A program made the translations under genes and the position numbers. A DNA stretch of 13,772 nt. Source: DATLYT01 sp035574455 (GTDB lineage: Bacteria; Bacteroidota; Ignavibacteria; UBA10030). The notes beneath the pieces are model-generated. The model worked only from the letters and a program-made list of their open reading frames with translations, was not told the origin of the DNA and ran no database searches. The stretch lies in contig DATLYT010000058.1 of NCBI GenBank assembly GCA_035574455.1, positions 1 through 13,772 of the forward strand, in the 5' to 3' direction. Positions 1 to 7,878 of this stretch are shown here, piece by piece; position 1 is the stretch's first letter; every line of letters begins with the position of its first letter.

Positions 1-720
1 TTGGTAACAGGCGGTTCACGCGGAATCGGCCGTGCCATTGTTCTCGCCTTGGCAGACGCCGGCTGTCACGTCGCCTTTACGTACAAGAGTGCAGGTTCCG
101 CCGCAGAAGAGGTTGTGAACGAGGTACGGGCGAAAGGTCGCAAAGCTCTCGCGCTGCAGTCGGATGCCAAGTCCTTTCCGGAAGCAACCAGGGCGGTGGA
201 GAACGTCATTCAAGAGTTTTCCCGTCTCGACATCCTCGTCAACAACGCTGGTATCACCAAAGACGCGCTCCTGCTCCGCATGACGGAACAGGATTGGGAT
301 GAGGTCATCGAGACGAATTTGAAAAGCGCCTTCAATTTTTCGAAAGCTGTGGTCAAGCAGATGATGAGTCAACGTGAAGGGAGGATCATCAACATTAGCT
401 CCGTCGCTGGGGTTATTGGCAACGCGGGTCAAACGAATTATGCGGCAGCAAAGGCCGGCATGCTCGGTATGACGAAGACTCTCGCCAAAGAGCTTGCCTC
501 CCGGAACATTCAGGTCAATGCCATCGCACCGGGGTTTGTTGAAACCGATATGACGAGCAAGCTTACCCCCCAGCAAAAAGAGGCGCTCTTTGCAATGATC
601 CCGCTGAAGCGAGTTGGCAAGCCTGAAGAAATAGCCAGTGTTGTTGTATTCCTTGCATCACCCGCCTCCAGTTATATGACAGGACAGGTGCTTTGCGTGG
701 ATGGCGGATTAGTAATGTAG
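1..720 (+). CDS. fabG: 3-oxoacyl-[acyl-carrier-protein] reductase FabG, 5'-truncated by the window edge
   Basis: This short-chain dehydrogenase reduces 3-oxoacyl-ACP to 3-hydroxyacyl-ACP with NADPH, the first reduction in each fatty-acid elongation cycle. The visible 239 residues begin inside the nucleotide-binding loop (VTGGSRGIG, residues 2-10). About 8 N-terminal residues of a usual ~245-residue FabG are therefore missing, and the TTG at base 1 is an internal Leu codon, not a start. The NNAG motif is at 81-84. The catalytic set is complete: Asn106, Ser134 (NISSVAG), Tyr147 and Lys151 (YAAAK). The C-terminal MTGQVLCVDGG is typical of the family. acpP begins 48 nt downstream, followed by fabF, which supports FabG rather than another SDR. 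The 721-768 gap holds the acpP ribosome-binding site and no convincing terminator. Confidence 0.96.
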   Translation: MVTGGSRGIGRAIVLALADAGCHVAFTYKSAGSAAEEVVNEVRAKGRKALALQSDAKSFPEATRAVENVIQEFSRLDILVNNAGITKDALLLRMTEQDWDEVIETNLKSAFNFSKAVVKQMMSQREGRIINISSVAGVIGNAGQTNYAAAKAGMLGMTKTLAKELASRNIQVNAIAPGFVETDMTSKLTPQQKEALFAMIPLKRVGKPEEIASVVVFLASPASSYMTGQVLCVDGGLVM

Positions 721-768
721 AACGTATATTATACCCTACTTTTCACCTACATTTAAGGAGGCCTTACT

Positions 769-1008
769 ATGGCAGATATTGATGCGAAAGTGAAAGAGAT
801 CATCGTGAATAAATTAGGTGTGGATGAAGGTCAGATTACTCCACAGGCATCGTTCACGAATGACCTCGGCGCGGATTCTCTGGACACCGTTGAGCTCGTC
901 ATGGAGTTCGAGAAAGCGTTCAACATCCAGATCCCGGACGAGGATGCGGAGAAGATTTCTACGGTGGGCGATGCGATCAATTATCTGAAGGCAAAGGCTG
1001 GTAAATAA
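769..1008 (+). CDS. acpP: Acyl carrier protein
   Basis: This 79-residue acidic protein carries growing fatty-acyl chains on a 4'-phosphopantetheine arm and is the shared partner of FabG and FabF in the cytoplasm. The attachment site is Ser37 in GADSLDTVELVMEFE, the classic DSL motif at the start of helix II. The length and the helix pattern (IIVNKLGV near the N-terminus, DAEKISTVGDAINYL near the C-terminus) match bacterial AcpP. The start is fixed by a strong Shine-Dalgarno AAGGAGG at 755-761, 7 nt before ATG. This is the strongest ribosome-binding site in the window, as expected for a highly expressed protein. A hairpin follows in the gap before fabF. Confidence 0.98.
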   Translation: MADIDAKVKEIIVNKLGVDEGQITPQASFTNDLGADSLDTVELVMEFEKAFNIQIPDEDAEKISTVGDAINYLKAKAGK

Positions 1009-1029
1009 GAAAGCCCTCCAACGCGTGCG

Positions 1030-1056
1030 CGGGGATTCCACGTAACGGAATCCTCG
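1030..1056 (+). promoter_or_regulatory. Hairpin between acpP and fabF
   Basis: Bases 1030-1039 (CGGGGATTCC) pair with 1047-1056 (GGAATCCTCG) to give a 10-bp stem with one G-U pair and a 7-nt loop. No U-run follows immediately (GGGCACGG comes next, then TTTCTTT at 1065-1071), so it is a poor classical terminator. It may protect the 3' end of the abundant acpP message or partly attenuate transcription into fabF. The pairing is seen directly; the role is inferred. Confidence 0.5.
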
Positions 1057-1091
1057 GGGCACGGTTTCTTTCACCACGAGAGGAAGCGACG

Positions 1092-2351
1092 ATGCCGTTC
1101 AATGGTCAACAACGACGGGTGGTGGTAACGGGTATGGGGGTGATCACGCCGATTGGCCTGACGTTGGAAGAATATTGGAACAATCTCCTCGCCGGGAAAA
1201 GCGGTGCAGGGCCAATCACCTACTTTGATGCATCAGCGTACGATACGAGATTCGCCTGTGAGGTCAAAGGGTTCGATCCACTGAACTACATGGACCGGAA
1301 ACTGGCCCAGCGATGCGACCCGTTCACCCAGTACGCACTCGCTGCTGCCGAAATGGCGATCAAAGATTCCGGTCTCAACCTCGAACAGGAAGACCGTGAA
1401 CGGATCGGTGTCATCGTCGGCTCCGGCATCGGTGGGATGTGGACATACCATCGCCAGCAGGAAACGCTCTGGCAATCCAACGGTCCGCATCGTATCAGCC
1501 CGTTTTTCATTCCCATGATGATTGCGGATATCGCTCCCGGCCGAATCTCCATGCGGTACGGGTTGAAGGGTCCCAACTATGCCACGACCTCAGCCTGTGC
1601 AACATCCTCACATTCGATTGGCGATGCGTTTATTCTCATCCAACGCGGCGATGCAGACGTTATGATTACCGGTGGTGCCGAAGCCGCGATTTCACCAATG
1701 GGGATCGGCGGATTCAACGCCATGAAGGCGCTCTCGACGCGCAACGATGCGCCGGAGAAAGCGAGCCGCCCGTTCGATAAGCAACGCGATGGATTTGTAA
1801 TGGGCGAAGGAGCGGGCATTCTGGTTCTGGAGGAATACGGCCACGCCGTCAAGCGGGGGGCGAGAATCTATGCGGAGATTGCCGGCATCGGTTTTACTGC
1901 GGATGCCCACCACATCACCGAGCCTGCGCCGGGCGGTGAAGGCGCTGTGCGTTCGATGCGGATGGCCATTCGCGATGCGGGACTGCAGCCGGAAGAGGTT
2001 CAGTACATCAACACGCACGGCACATCGACGCCGGTGGGCGATAAGAGCGAGACCGCCGCGATTAAAACTGTCTTTGGCGAGCATGCCTACAAGATGGCGA
2101 TCAATTCGACGAAATCGATGATCGGCCACCTCTTAGGAGCAGCAGGAGCCGTCGAAGCGATTGCAACAATTCTTTCCGTGCAACGGAATAAGGTTCACCC
2201 GACCATCAATCAGGAAGAGCCCGATCCCGAATGCGATTTAAATTACATCCCCAATAAAGCGCAGGATTGGGAAATCAACGCTGCCATCAGCAACACCTTC
2301 GGGTTTGGTGGACATAATGCCTCCCTTTTGGTCAAGAAGTTCCGGGAATGA
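1092..2351 (+). CDS. fabF: 3-oxoacyl-[acyl-carrier-protein] synthase II FabF
   Basis: This condensing enzyme extends acyl-ACP by two carbons using malonyl-ACP in type II fatty-acid synthesis. At 419 residues it has the usual full length. The Cys-His-His triad is intact: Cys169 in TSACATSSHSIGDAF, His309 in NTHGTSTPVGD and His346 in KSMIGHLLGAAG, with Lys341 conserved. The gatekeeper loop FGFGGHN is at 404-410, and VVVTGMGVITPIG near the N-terminus is typical. The Cys-His-His triad separates it from FabH (Cys-His-Asn). FabF versus FabB rests on gene order and overall similarity. GAGAGGA at 1078-1084 lies 7 nt before the ATG. It sits 83 nt after acpP and 26 nt before rnc. Confidence 0.97.
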   Translation: MPFNGQQRRVVVTGMGVITPIGLTLEEYWNNLLAGKSGAGPITYFDASAYDTRFACEVKGFDPLNYMDRKLAQRCDPFTQYALAAAEMAIKDSGLNLEQEDRERIGVIVGSGIGGMWTYHRQQETLWQSNGPHRISPFFIPMMIADIAPGRISMRYGLKGPNYATTSACATSSHSIGDAFILIQRGDADVMITGGAEAAISPMGIGGFNAMKALSTRNDAPEKASRPFDKQRDGFVMGEGAGILVLEEYGHAVKRGARIYAEIAGIGFTADAHHITEPAPGGEGAVRSMRMAIRDAGLQPEEVQYINTHGTSTPVGDKSETAAIKTVFGEHAYKMAINSTKSMIGHLLGAAGAVEAIATILSVQRNKVHPTINQEEPDPECDLNYIPNKAQDWEINAAISNTFGFGGHNASLLVKKFRE

Positions 2352-2360
2352 CGCCGAAAG

Positions 2361-2368
2361 GGTAGGAG
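2361..2368 (+). promoter_or_regulatory. Ribosome-binding site that supports the TTG start of rnc
   Basis: GGTAGGAG lies 9 nt upstream of the TTG codon at 2378-2380. No in-frame ATG occurs before the conserved RNase III core, so this Shine-Dalgarno supports TTG as the start. Confidence 0.7.
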
Positions 2369-2377
2369 TAGATTTTC

Positions 2378-3190
2378 TTGAGTGGAGAGCTTCTCACATT
2401 TTTCCGTCGATTCTTTGGAAAGCGCCGTTACGGTCAGCGCGTTGAGGGCGTCTCACAACAGCTTCTCGATGTGCGGGGAAAAGGGTTTCCGTTTCACGAA
2501 TTCGAACAAACCCTTGGTTACCGACCCCGCAACTGGAGTCTTTTCATCGAATCCCTGATTCATCGTTCCTACCTGCCGTACCTTAGCGAAGGCTGGAATT
2601 CTAACGAACGCCTTGAATTTCTCGGCGATGCCATCCTGAATTTTATTGTCGCGGACTATCTCCTCAAAGCCTATCCTGACATGAAAGAAGGGGATTTGAC
2701 GAAAGTGCGCTCGCGGCTCGTCAATAGGAGGATTCTGGCACAGCGGGCGCGAGACCTGCGGATGCCCGAATTTATGTTGCTCAGCAGCAGTGCCACCCAG
2801 TCGATTGACAGCGGATCGGAGTCGATTCTTGCCGACGCATTCGAGGCAGTTGTCGGTGCTCTCTATCTCGATGGAGGAATGAAGGTAGCCACGCGGTTTG
2901 TGCAGCGAACACTCTTATCCAATGATATGGTGATGAGCTCCCTCGTCACCGATGACAATTACAAAAGTGCACTGCTCGAATACACGCAAGGCCGTGCCTT
3001 AGCCATCCCGCGCTATGTGATCGTACGGGAGGAAGGCCCGGACCACGACCGGCGCTTCACCATCGAAGTGTACATCGGAAGCGAGAGCTACGGCGTCGGG
3101 ACGGGTCGTAGTAAAAAGGAGGCGGAACAAGCGGCAGCGGCTCAAGCACTCGAACGCCTCCAACTCAAACCACTCATCGCAAATACGTAA
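2378..3190 (+). CDS. rnc: Ribonuclease III
   Basis: This double-strand-specific endoribonuclease processes rRNA precursors and regulates structured mRNAs; it works as a homodimer. At 270 residues it is longer than the ~226 of E. coli because of a basic N-terminal extension (about residues 1-40). The signature NERLEFLGDA is at 76-85 with acidic residues Glu77, Glu80 and Asp84. The second metal-binding pair is Asp153/Glu156 in ILADAFEAVVGALYLD. The double-stranded-RNA-binding domain covers about 193-262 and ends with GTGRSKKEAEQAAAAQALE. The start is TTG, supported by GGTAGGAG 9 nt upstream. The acpP-fabF-rnc order is common across bacteria. gcvP follows after 11 nt, so the two are probably cotranscribed. 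Confidence 0.97.
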   Translation: MSGELLTFFRRFFGKRRYGQRVEGVSQQLLDVRGKGFPFHEFEQTLGYRPRNWSLFIESLIHRSYLPYLSEGWNSNERLEFLGDAILNFIVADYLLKAYPDMKEGDLTKVRSRLVNRRILAQRARDLRMPEFMLLSSSATQSIDSGSESILADAFEAVVGALYLDGGMKVATRFVQRTLLSNDMVMSSLVTDDNYKSALLEYTQGRALAIPRYVIVREEGPDHDRRFTIEVYIGSESYGVGTGRSKKEAEQAAAAQALERLQLKPLIANT

Positions 3191-3201
3191 TTCCTCTACC
3201 T

Positions 3202-6093
3202 ATGGTCTACGAAGAAAACGATTTCCAAACGCGTCACATCGGTCCTGGCGAACAGGAAACCGTGGAGATGCTTAAAGCCATCGGCGTCGAATCCCTCGAC
3301 CGATTGATCGATGAAACGATTCCGGCGAGTATCCGGATGAAGGAGCCGTTGGAGCTCCCGCCAGCAATGAGCGAATTCCGCTACCTTCAACACGTACGGT
3401 CCATCGCAAGGAAGAATCGTGTCTATAAGTCGTATCTTGGGCAAGGGTACTACAACTGTGTAACGCCTCCTGTCATTCAACGGAATATTTTTGAAAATCC
3501 GGGATGGTATACCCAGTACACGCCGTATCAAGCGGAAATCGCGCAGGGACGACTCGAGGCACTGCTCAATTTCCAGACGATGGTCATGGACATGACCGCC
3601 ATGCCGGTCGCCAACGCCTCGCTTCTGGATGAAGGTACAGCAGCCGCGGAAGCGATGTCGATGGCCTACGGCATTGTGAACAGACAACAGAATGGACATC
3701 CGGCGAACCGGTTGTTTGTCTCGAACCGATGCTTCCTCCAAACCATCGAGGTCGTGAAATGCCGCGCCGAGGCACTGGGGATCGATGTCGTTGTGGGAGA
3801 GCATGAGACGGTGAAGTTTGACTCAAGCTTTTTTGCCGCGTTGGTACAATACCCGGCGGAAGACGGGGCGGTGCTGGATTATCGAGCCTTTATTCAACGC
3901 GTTCATGAAGCAGGAGCGCTTGCCATCGTCGCGACGGATTTGTTGAGCCTCGCCCTCTTAACGCCGCCGGGAGAGTTTGGCGCCGATATCGTCGTGGGAA
4001 ACTCCCAACGCTTCGGCGTACCCATGGGGTACGGCGGCCCGCATGCTGCGTTCTTTGCGACAAAGAGTGAATACATCCGCAACATCCCCGGTCGCATCAT
4101 CGGTGTCTCCATCGATGTGCACAACTCAACGGCATTCCGGATGACGCTCCAGACGCGGGAACAGCACATCCGTCGCGAGAAAGCGACCTCCAATATCTGC
4201 ACGGCGCAGGCCTTGCTCGCCATCATGGCAGGGATGTATGCCGTCTATCATGGGCCGGAAGGAATTCGACGGATTGCCATGCGCGTGCATGCACTGGCGC
4301 AGACGCTCGATGACGAGTTGAAGCGGCTCGGCTACCGGCAGTTAAACGCGGTATACTTCGACACGCTGAAGATCGATACCGGAGACGCAAGGATCGCAAC
4401 AGACGTTCACCGGCTTGCTCAGGAGGCCGGGATGAACTTCCGCCGCATCGATGAGACGCACATCGGCATTTCGCTCGACGAGACAACGCTACAAGAGGAT
4501 GTCCAGACCATCCTGGATCTGTTCGCGCGAGCAAAGAATAGCCCAATCAATGCGATAGAGTGGAAATCGATCGGCGAGGTGCGTTTGCCAGAACCTTTCC
4601 ACCGCACGTCGTTGTATCTCCAGCATCCCATTTTCAACCGCTATCATTCTGAATCAGAGATGATGCGGTACATCAAGAGTCTGGAGAACAAAGACCTCTC
4701 GCTGATGCACTCGATGATCTCCCTCGGCTCCTGCACGATGAAACTCAACGCTGCTGCCGAGCTGATGCCGGTCAGTTGGCCTGAATTTGCCCACCTGCAC
4801 CCGTTTGCACCAATCGAGCAAGCGGAGGGATATCAACAAATCTTCCGTGAACTGGAACAGTACCTCTGCGCCATAACGGGTTTGGCGGCTGTGTCCTTTC
4901 AGCCAAACTCCGGTGCGCAAGGTGAATTGACGGGACTGTTGGTGATACGCGCCTATCACGCGGATCGTGGACAGAGGCAACGGAATGTGGTACTCATCCC
5001 GGCTTCAGCACACGGGACCAATCCGGCGAGCGCAACCATGGCTGGCATGAAGGTCGTGGTGGTCAATTGCGACGACCGCGGCAACATCGATCTCGACGAC
5101 CTCCGACTCAAAGCTCAGGCGTACAACGATACTCTCGCCGCCTTGATGGTGACCTACCCCTCGACCTTTGGCGTGTTCGAGGAGAAGATTCAGGAGATCT
5201 GCGACATCGTCCATGAGCACGGCGGACAGGTGTACATGGACGGCGCGAACATGAATGCCCAGGTCGGCTTGACGAGCCCCGCCCTCATCGGGGCAGATGT
5301 TTGTCATCTCAATCTCCATAAAACGTTCGCCATCCCGCACGGCGGCGGCGGTCCCGGTATGGGACCGATCTGTGTTGCGGAACACCTTGTGCCGTACCTG
5401 CCCGGCCATCCTTTTGCCCCCTCAGGAGCGGGTGGCAAACGGATCCGAGCTGTGACGTCCGCTCCGTGGTCAAGTGCCAGCATTCTGTTGATCTCGTACG
5501 GCTACATTCGTATGCTTGGAGCTCGGGGTGTAACCGACGCGACGAAATACGCGATCCTGAATGCAAATTATCTGAAGGCAAAGTTGGAGCCGCATTACCC
5601 CGTGCTCTATCAAGGTAAGAACGGTCGGGTTGCACACGAGTTTATTCTCAACACACGCATCTTCAAAGATCAAGCAAATGTCGACGTGGAGGATATCGCC
5701 AAGCGGTTGATGGATTACGGTTTCCATGCGCCGACGGTTTCGTTTCCCGTCGCCGGAACATTGATGATTGAGCCCACAGAGAGCGAATCGAAAGCGGAGT
5801 TGGACCGCTTCATCGAAGCGTTGATCTCGATACGGCAAGAAATCGATGAGATCAAAGACGGAAAGGCCGATCGCTCTGACAATCCCCTGAAGAACGCGCC
5901 CCACACGGTGCACGAGGCGACCAAGGACAATTGGACGCATCCCTACACACGCCAGAAAGCCGTATTTCCTCTTTCGTATCTTCGGTTCCGAAAATTCTGG
6001 CCATCTGTCGGGCGCATCAACAATACGTATGGAGACCGGAACGTTGTCTGTTCCTGTCCTCCCATCGAGGCGTATGCGGAAACGCTGGAGTGA
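3202..6093 (+). CDS. gcvP: Glycine dehydrogenase (decarboxylating), P-protein, single chain
   Basis: This PLP enzyme decarboxylates glycine and passes the aminomethyl group to the lipoyl arm of GcvH, the first step of the glycine cleavage system. At 963 residues it is the fused form, with N-terminal (about 1-440) and C-terminal (about 450-963) halves that are separate GcvPA/GcvPB proteins in other bacteria. The PLP lysine is Lys707 in HLNLHKTFAIPHGGGGPGMG, followed by the glycine-rich loop. The N-terminus (FQTRHIGPGEQE) matches the family start, so ATG 3202 is kept although no Shine-Dalgarno is visible. Only 11 nt separate it from rnc, which suggests translational coupling and leaves no room for a glycine riboswitch. 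The partners gcvT and gcvH are not in this window. Confidence 0.97.
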   Translation: MVYEENDFQTRHIGPGEQETVEMLKAIGVESLDRLIDETIPASIRMKEPLELPPAMSEFRYLQHVRSIARKNRVYKSYLGQGYYNCVTPPVIQRNIFENPGWYTQYTPYQAEIAQGRLEALLNFQTMVMDMTAMPVANASLLDEGTAAAEAMSMAYGIVNRQQNGHPANRLFVSNRCFLQTIEVVKCRAEALGIDVVVGEHETVKFDSSFFAALVQYPAEDGAVLDYRAFIQRVHEAGALAIVATDLLSLALLTPPGEFGADIVVGNSQRFGVPMGYGGPHAAFFATKSEYIRNIPGRIIGVSIDVHNSTAFRMTLQTREQHIRREKATSNICTAQALLAIMAGMYAVYHGPEGIRRIAMRVHALAQTLDDELKRLGYRQLNAVYFDTLKIDTGDARIATDVHRLAQEAGMNFRRIDETHIGISLDETTLQEDVQTILDLFARAKNSPINAIEWKSIGEVRLPEPFHRTSLYLQHPIFNRYHSESEMMRYIKSLENKDLSLMHSMISLGSCTMKLNAAAELMPVSWPEFAHLHPFAPIEQAEGYQQIFRELEQYLCAITGLAAVSFQPNSGAQGELTGLLVIRAYHADRGQRQRNVVLIPASAHGTNPASATMAGMKVVVVNCDDRGNIDLDDLRLKAQAYNDTLAALMVTYPSTFGVFEEKIQEICDIVHEHGGQVYMDGANMNAQVGLTSPALIGADVCHLNLHKTFAIPHGGGGPGMGPICVAEHLVPYLPGHPFAPSGAGGKRIRAVTSAPWSSASILLISYGYIRMLGARGVTDATKYAILNANYLKAKLEPHYPVLYQGKNGRVAHEFILNTRIFKDQANVDVEDIAKRLMDYGFHAPTVSFPVAGTLMIEPTESESKAELDRFIEALISIRQEIDEIKDGKADRSDNPLKNAPHTVHEATKDNWTHPYTRQKAVFPLSYLRFRKFWPSVGRINNTYGDRNVVCSCPPIEAYAETLE

Positions 6094-6100
6094 AGTGTTG

Positions 6101-6511
6101 ATGCCCATCGAGGATACCGACACGATCAGAAAAATTTTGCAGGAAGCGCGAACAATCGCCGTTGTGGGCGCGTCCGAAAAGCCCTGGCGGGACAGTAACA
6201 GCATCGCGCGCTTTTTGAAACACAAAGGCTATACCGTGTATCCGGTCAACCCAAACTATCGCGAGATCGACGGGGAGCAATGCTATCCCGACCTCGCATC
6301 GATTCCCGCTCCGATCGACATTGTCGATGTCTTCCGGCAGCCCTCCGCGGTTCCTGAGATTGTGAAAGAAGCGGTCGCCATCGGAGCGAAAACACTCTGG
6401 CTTCAATACGGTGTCGTTCACGAACAAGCAGCGGCGGAGGCTGAACGGGCGGGGTTACAGGTGATTATGGATCGTTGTATTGCCGTTGACTATCGACAGC
6501 TCCTTCACTGA
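6101..6511 (+). CDS. CoA-binding domain protein (YccU-like Rossmann protein)
   Basis: A small stand-alone CoA-binding Rossmann domain of 136 residues, the usual size for this family. Motifs in order: IAVVGASEKPWRDS (19-32, nucleotide-binding loop), GYTVYPVNPNY (43-53), DIVDVFRQP (73-81), LWLQYGVVHEQAAAEAERAG (99-118) and MDRCIAVDY (123-131). The family is related to the CoA-binding part of succinyl-CoA ligase, but no reaction is established for the stand-alone form. I chose ATG 6101 because it gives the family length and leaves a 7-nt gap after gcvP, with GGAG at 6087-6090. A longer reading from ATG 6029 would overlap gcvP by 65 nt with a non-conserved basic leader. A strong hairpin follows 17 nt after the stop. 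Confidence 0.87.
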   Translation: MPIEDTDTIRKILQEARTIAVVGASEKPWRDSNSIARFLKHKGYTVYPVNPNYREIDGEQCYPDLASIPAPIDIVDVFRQPSAVPEIVKEAVAIGAKTLWLQYGVVHEQAAAEAERAGLQVIMDRCIAVDYRQLLH

Positions 6512-6528
6512 GATTTGGAAAATCATTG

Positions 6529-6560
6529 AAAACCCTTTCTCCGTCCAGAGAAAGGGTTTT
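6529..6560 (+). terminator. Perfect 13-bp hairpin closing the fabG-to-CoA-binding gene run
   Basis: AAAACCCTTTCTC (6529-6541) pairs perfectly with GAGAAAGGGTTTT (6548-6560) around a 6-nt loop. The A-tract on the left and T-tract on the right make it look like a bidirectional Rho-independent terminator, though the T-run is only four bases. The next gene starts 14 nt beyond it, so its promoter cannot lie downstream of the hairpin. A weak candidate is TTGACT at 6486-6491 with TGAGAT at 6509-6514 (17-nt spacing), which would place the hairpin in the leader of the next mRNA. Confidence 0.75.
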
Positions 6561-6574
6561 GCGTTCAACAGGAT

Positions 6575-7876
6575 ATGAAGCGATACCGGAAACAGATCGT
6601 TGTTCTCCTTGCCATACTGTCCGTGAGCAGTTTGGTGTTTGCGGATGAGCGCCCCGATACGCTCTTGACCGTACGGGATGTGGTGATCGAGGGAAATCTC
6701 ACCACGAAGGATTTCGTTATCCTGCGGGAGATGAAATTGAAGCCCGGGGAAAAACTCACGGCAGAGAACATCGAACATGACCAGAAGCGCATCTACAGTC
6801 TCCAGTTGTTCAACAAGGTCGAGCTGGACGTGAAGCCGATGGGGGCGGAGGCAGTCGTTATTGTACGCGTCGATGAGCGGTGGTATCTGTTTCCGTTTCC
6901 GATTCTTGGTTTTCGGTACCGCAATCTCGATAACCTCTATTACGGCGCGGGGGTAGTGCATTCCAACTTTCGCGGAAGGAACGAGAAACTCTTCTTCTCG
7001 TTTGCGTTAGGGTTTGATCGCTGGGTTTCCCTCAATTACCAGAATCCGAGGTTGACAGACGGCGAAGACCTTTTCCTCGGCATCCAGGCAAGTTACTCGA
7101 GGATTCGAAGTCTCAGCGTCGAGACGGACTATTACTACCAGACGAATGGGAAGCTCGGCATCTCACTCGGAACGCGCTTCGGTCTGTACCAGTATCTGCT
7201 GGGATGGGTGAATTACGATATCTGGCAAGTGACAGAACCTCGTGAAGGTCGCACCGTTTCGTCGGACGGTCGCGATGCGTATCTCACCGCTGGCGCAAGT
7301 TATGCCTACGATACGCGCGATCTCCGAGAGTATCCGACCGACGGTACGTATTTCACTGTCTTTGCCAATAAGTATGGCTTTGGTGAGTCGGAGGTTAACT
7401 TAGTTCGTTACGGGTTCGACCTTCGCGCGCATACCTTGCTGACCGAGGACTTCTCGGTCGGTGGGAGAATCTTTACCAATCAAGCGGGTGGTGGAATCAT
7501 CCCGATCTACCGCAAAGCGTATTTCGGCTACGACGATCGGATTCGCGGGTATTTCAACACAGTACTCGAAGGTGAAAACATCTTCGGTTCAAGTGCTGAA
7601 CTGCGTATCCCGCTCTTGAGCCCTCGTAACTACACGTTGCCGTTTGAATTCATTCCACAATTCAGCGTGCTGCGTTATGGGTTGTACCTCGGCGTGTTCG
7701 CGGATGCAGGAAAGATCTGGTATCGAGATCAGAATTTCTCCCGTCAGCGATGGTACGCCGGTTACGGAGCGGGACTGCATTTCTTGTTGCCGTACAGTCT
7801 AATTATCCGGACCGAATACGCTCTGAACAACGAAGGTCGCGGGGAGTTTGTCCTGGACGTGGGAACATCATTCTGA
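6575..7876 (+). CDS. Omp85/BamA-family outer-membrane protein with a single POTRA domain
   Basis: A 433-residue protein with a signal peptide (MKRYRKQ, hydrophobic stretch 8-22, likely cleavage after Ala23). One POTRA domain covers about 31-100 (TVRDVVIEGNLTTKDFVILR, then RIYSLQLFNKVELDV), followed by a predicted 16-strand barrel to the end. Omp85 hallmarks are YDTRDLREYPTDG (245-257), RIRGYF (322-327, the VRGF-type loop that folds into the barrel), VFADAGKIW (374-382) and a terminal Phe. BamA usually has five POTRA domains and TamA three, so this is a minimal member. Its substrate is unknown; insertion or secretion of outer-membrane proteins or lipids is inferred from the family. No good Shine-Dalgarno precedes the ATG, but the signal peptide supports this start. 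rsmE begins 2 nt after its stop. Confidence 0.85.
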   Translation: MKRYRKQIVVLLAILSVSSLVFADERPDTLLTVRDVVIEGNLTTKDFVILREMKLKPGEKLTAENIEHDQKRIYSLQLFNKVELDVKPMGAEAVVIVRVDERWYLFPFPILGFRYRNLDNLYYGAGVVHSNFRGRNEKLFFSFALGFDRWVSLNYQNPRLTDGEDLFLGIQASYSRIRSLSVETDYYYQTNGKLGISLGTRFGLYQYLLGWVNYDIWQVTEPREGRTVSSDGRDAYLTAGASYAYDTRDLREYPTDGTYFTVFANKYGFGESEVNLVRYGFDLRAHTLLTEDFSVGGRIFTNQAGGGIIPIYRKAYFGYDDRIRGYFNTVLEGENIFGSSAELRIPLLSPRNYTLPFEFIPQFSVLRYGLYLGVFADAGKIWYRDQNFSRQRWYAGYGAGLHFLLPYSLIIRTEYALNNEGRGEFVLDVGTSF

Positions 7877-7878
7877 CG

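Noticed and set aside
1..3. TTG at base 1 as the start codon of fabG
   Set aside because: It is the conserved Leu before VTGG; the true start lies upstream of the window.
721..768. Promoter before acpP (TATATT near 726)
   Set aside because: The -10-like sequence has no -35 box at a suitable distance; read-through from fabG explains expression.
3191..3201. Glycine riboswitch before gcvP
   Set aside because: Only 11 nt separate rnc and gcvP, far too short for the aptamer.
3196..3804. 202-codon open frame on the minus strand
   Set aside because: It lies wholly antisense to gcvP, whose protein is conserved along its length; the antisense translation shows no recognisable motif.
6029..6100. Longer start for the CoA-binding protein
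   Set aside because: It would overlap gcvP by 65 nt and add a basic leader absent from the family; ATG 6101 gives the usual length.
5470..6225. 251-codon open frame on the minus strand
   Set aside because: Antisense to the end of gcvP and the start of the CoA-binding gene, with no family resemblance; a by-product of codon use.
7750..7878. Longer start for rsmE
   Set aside because: It overlaps the barrel gene by over 120 nt; the family N-terminus begins at ATG 7879.
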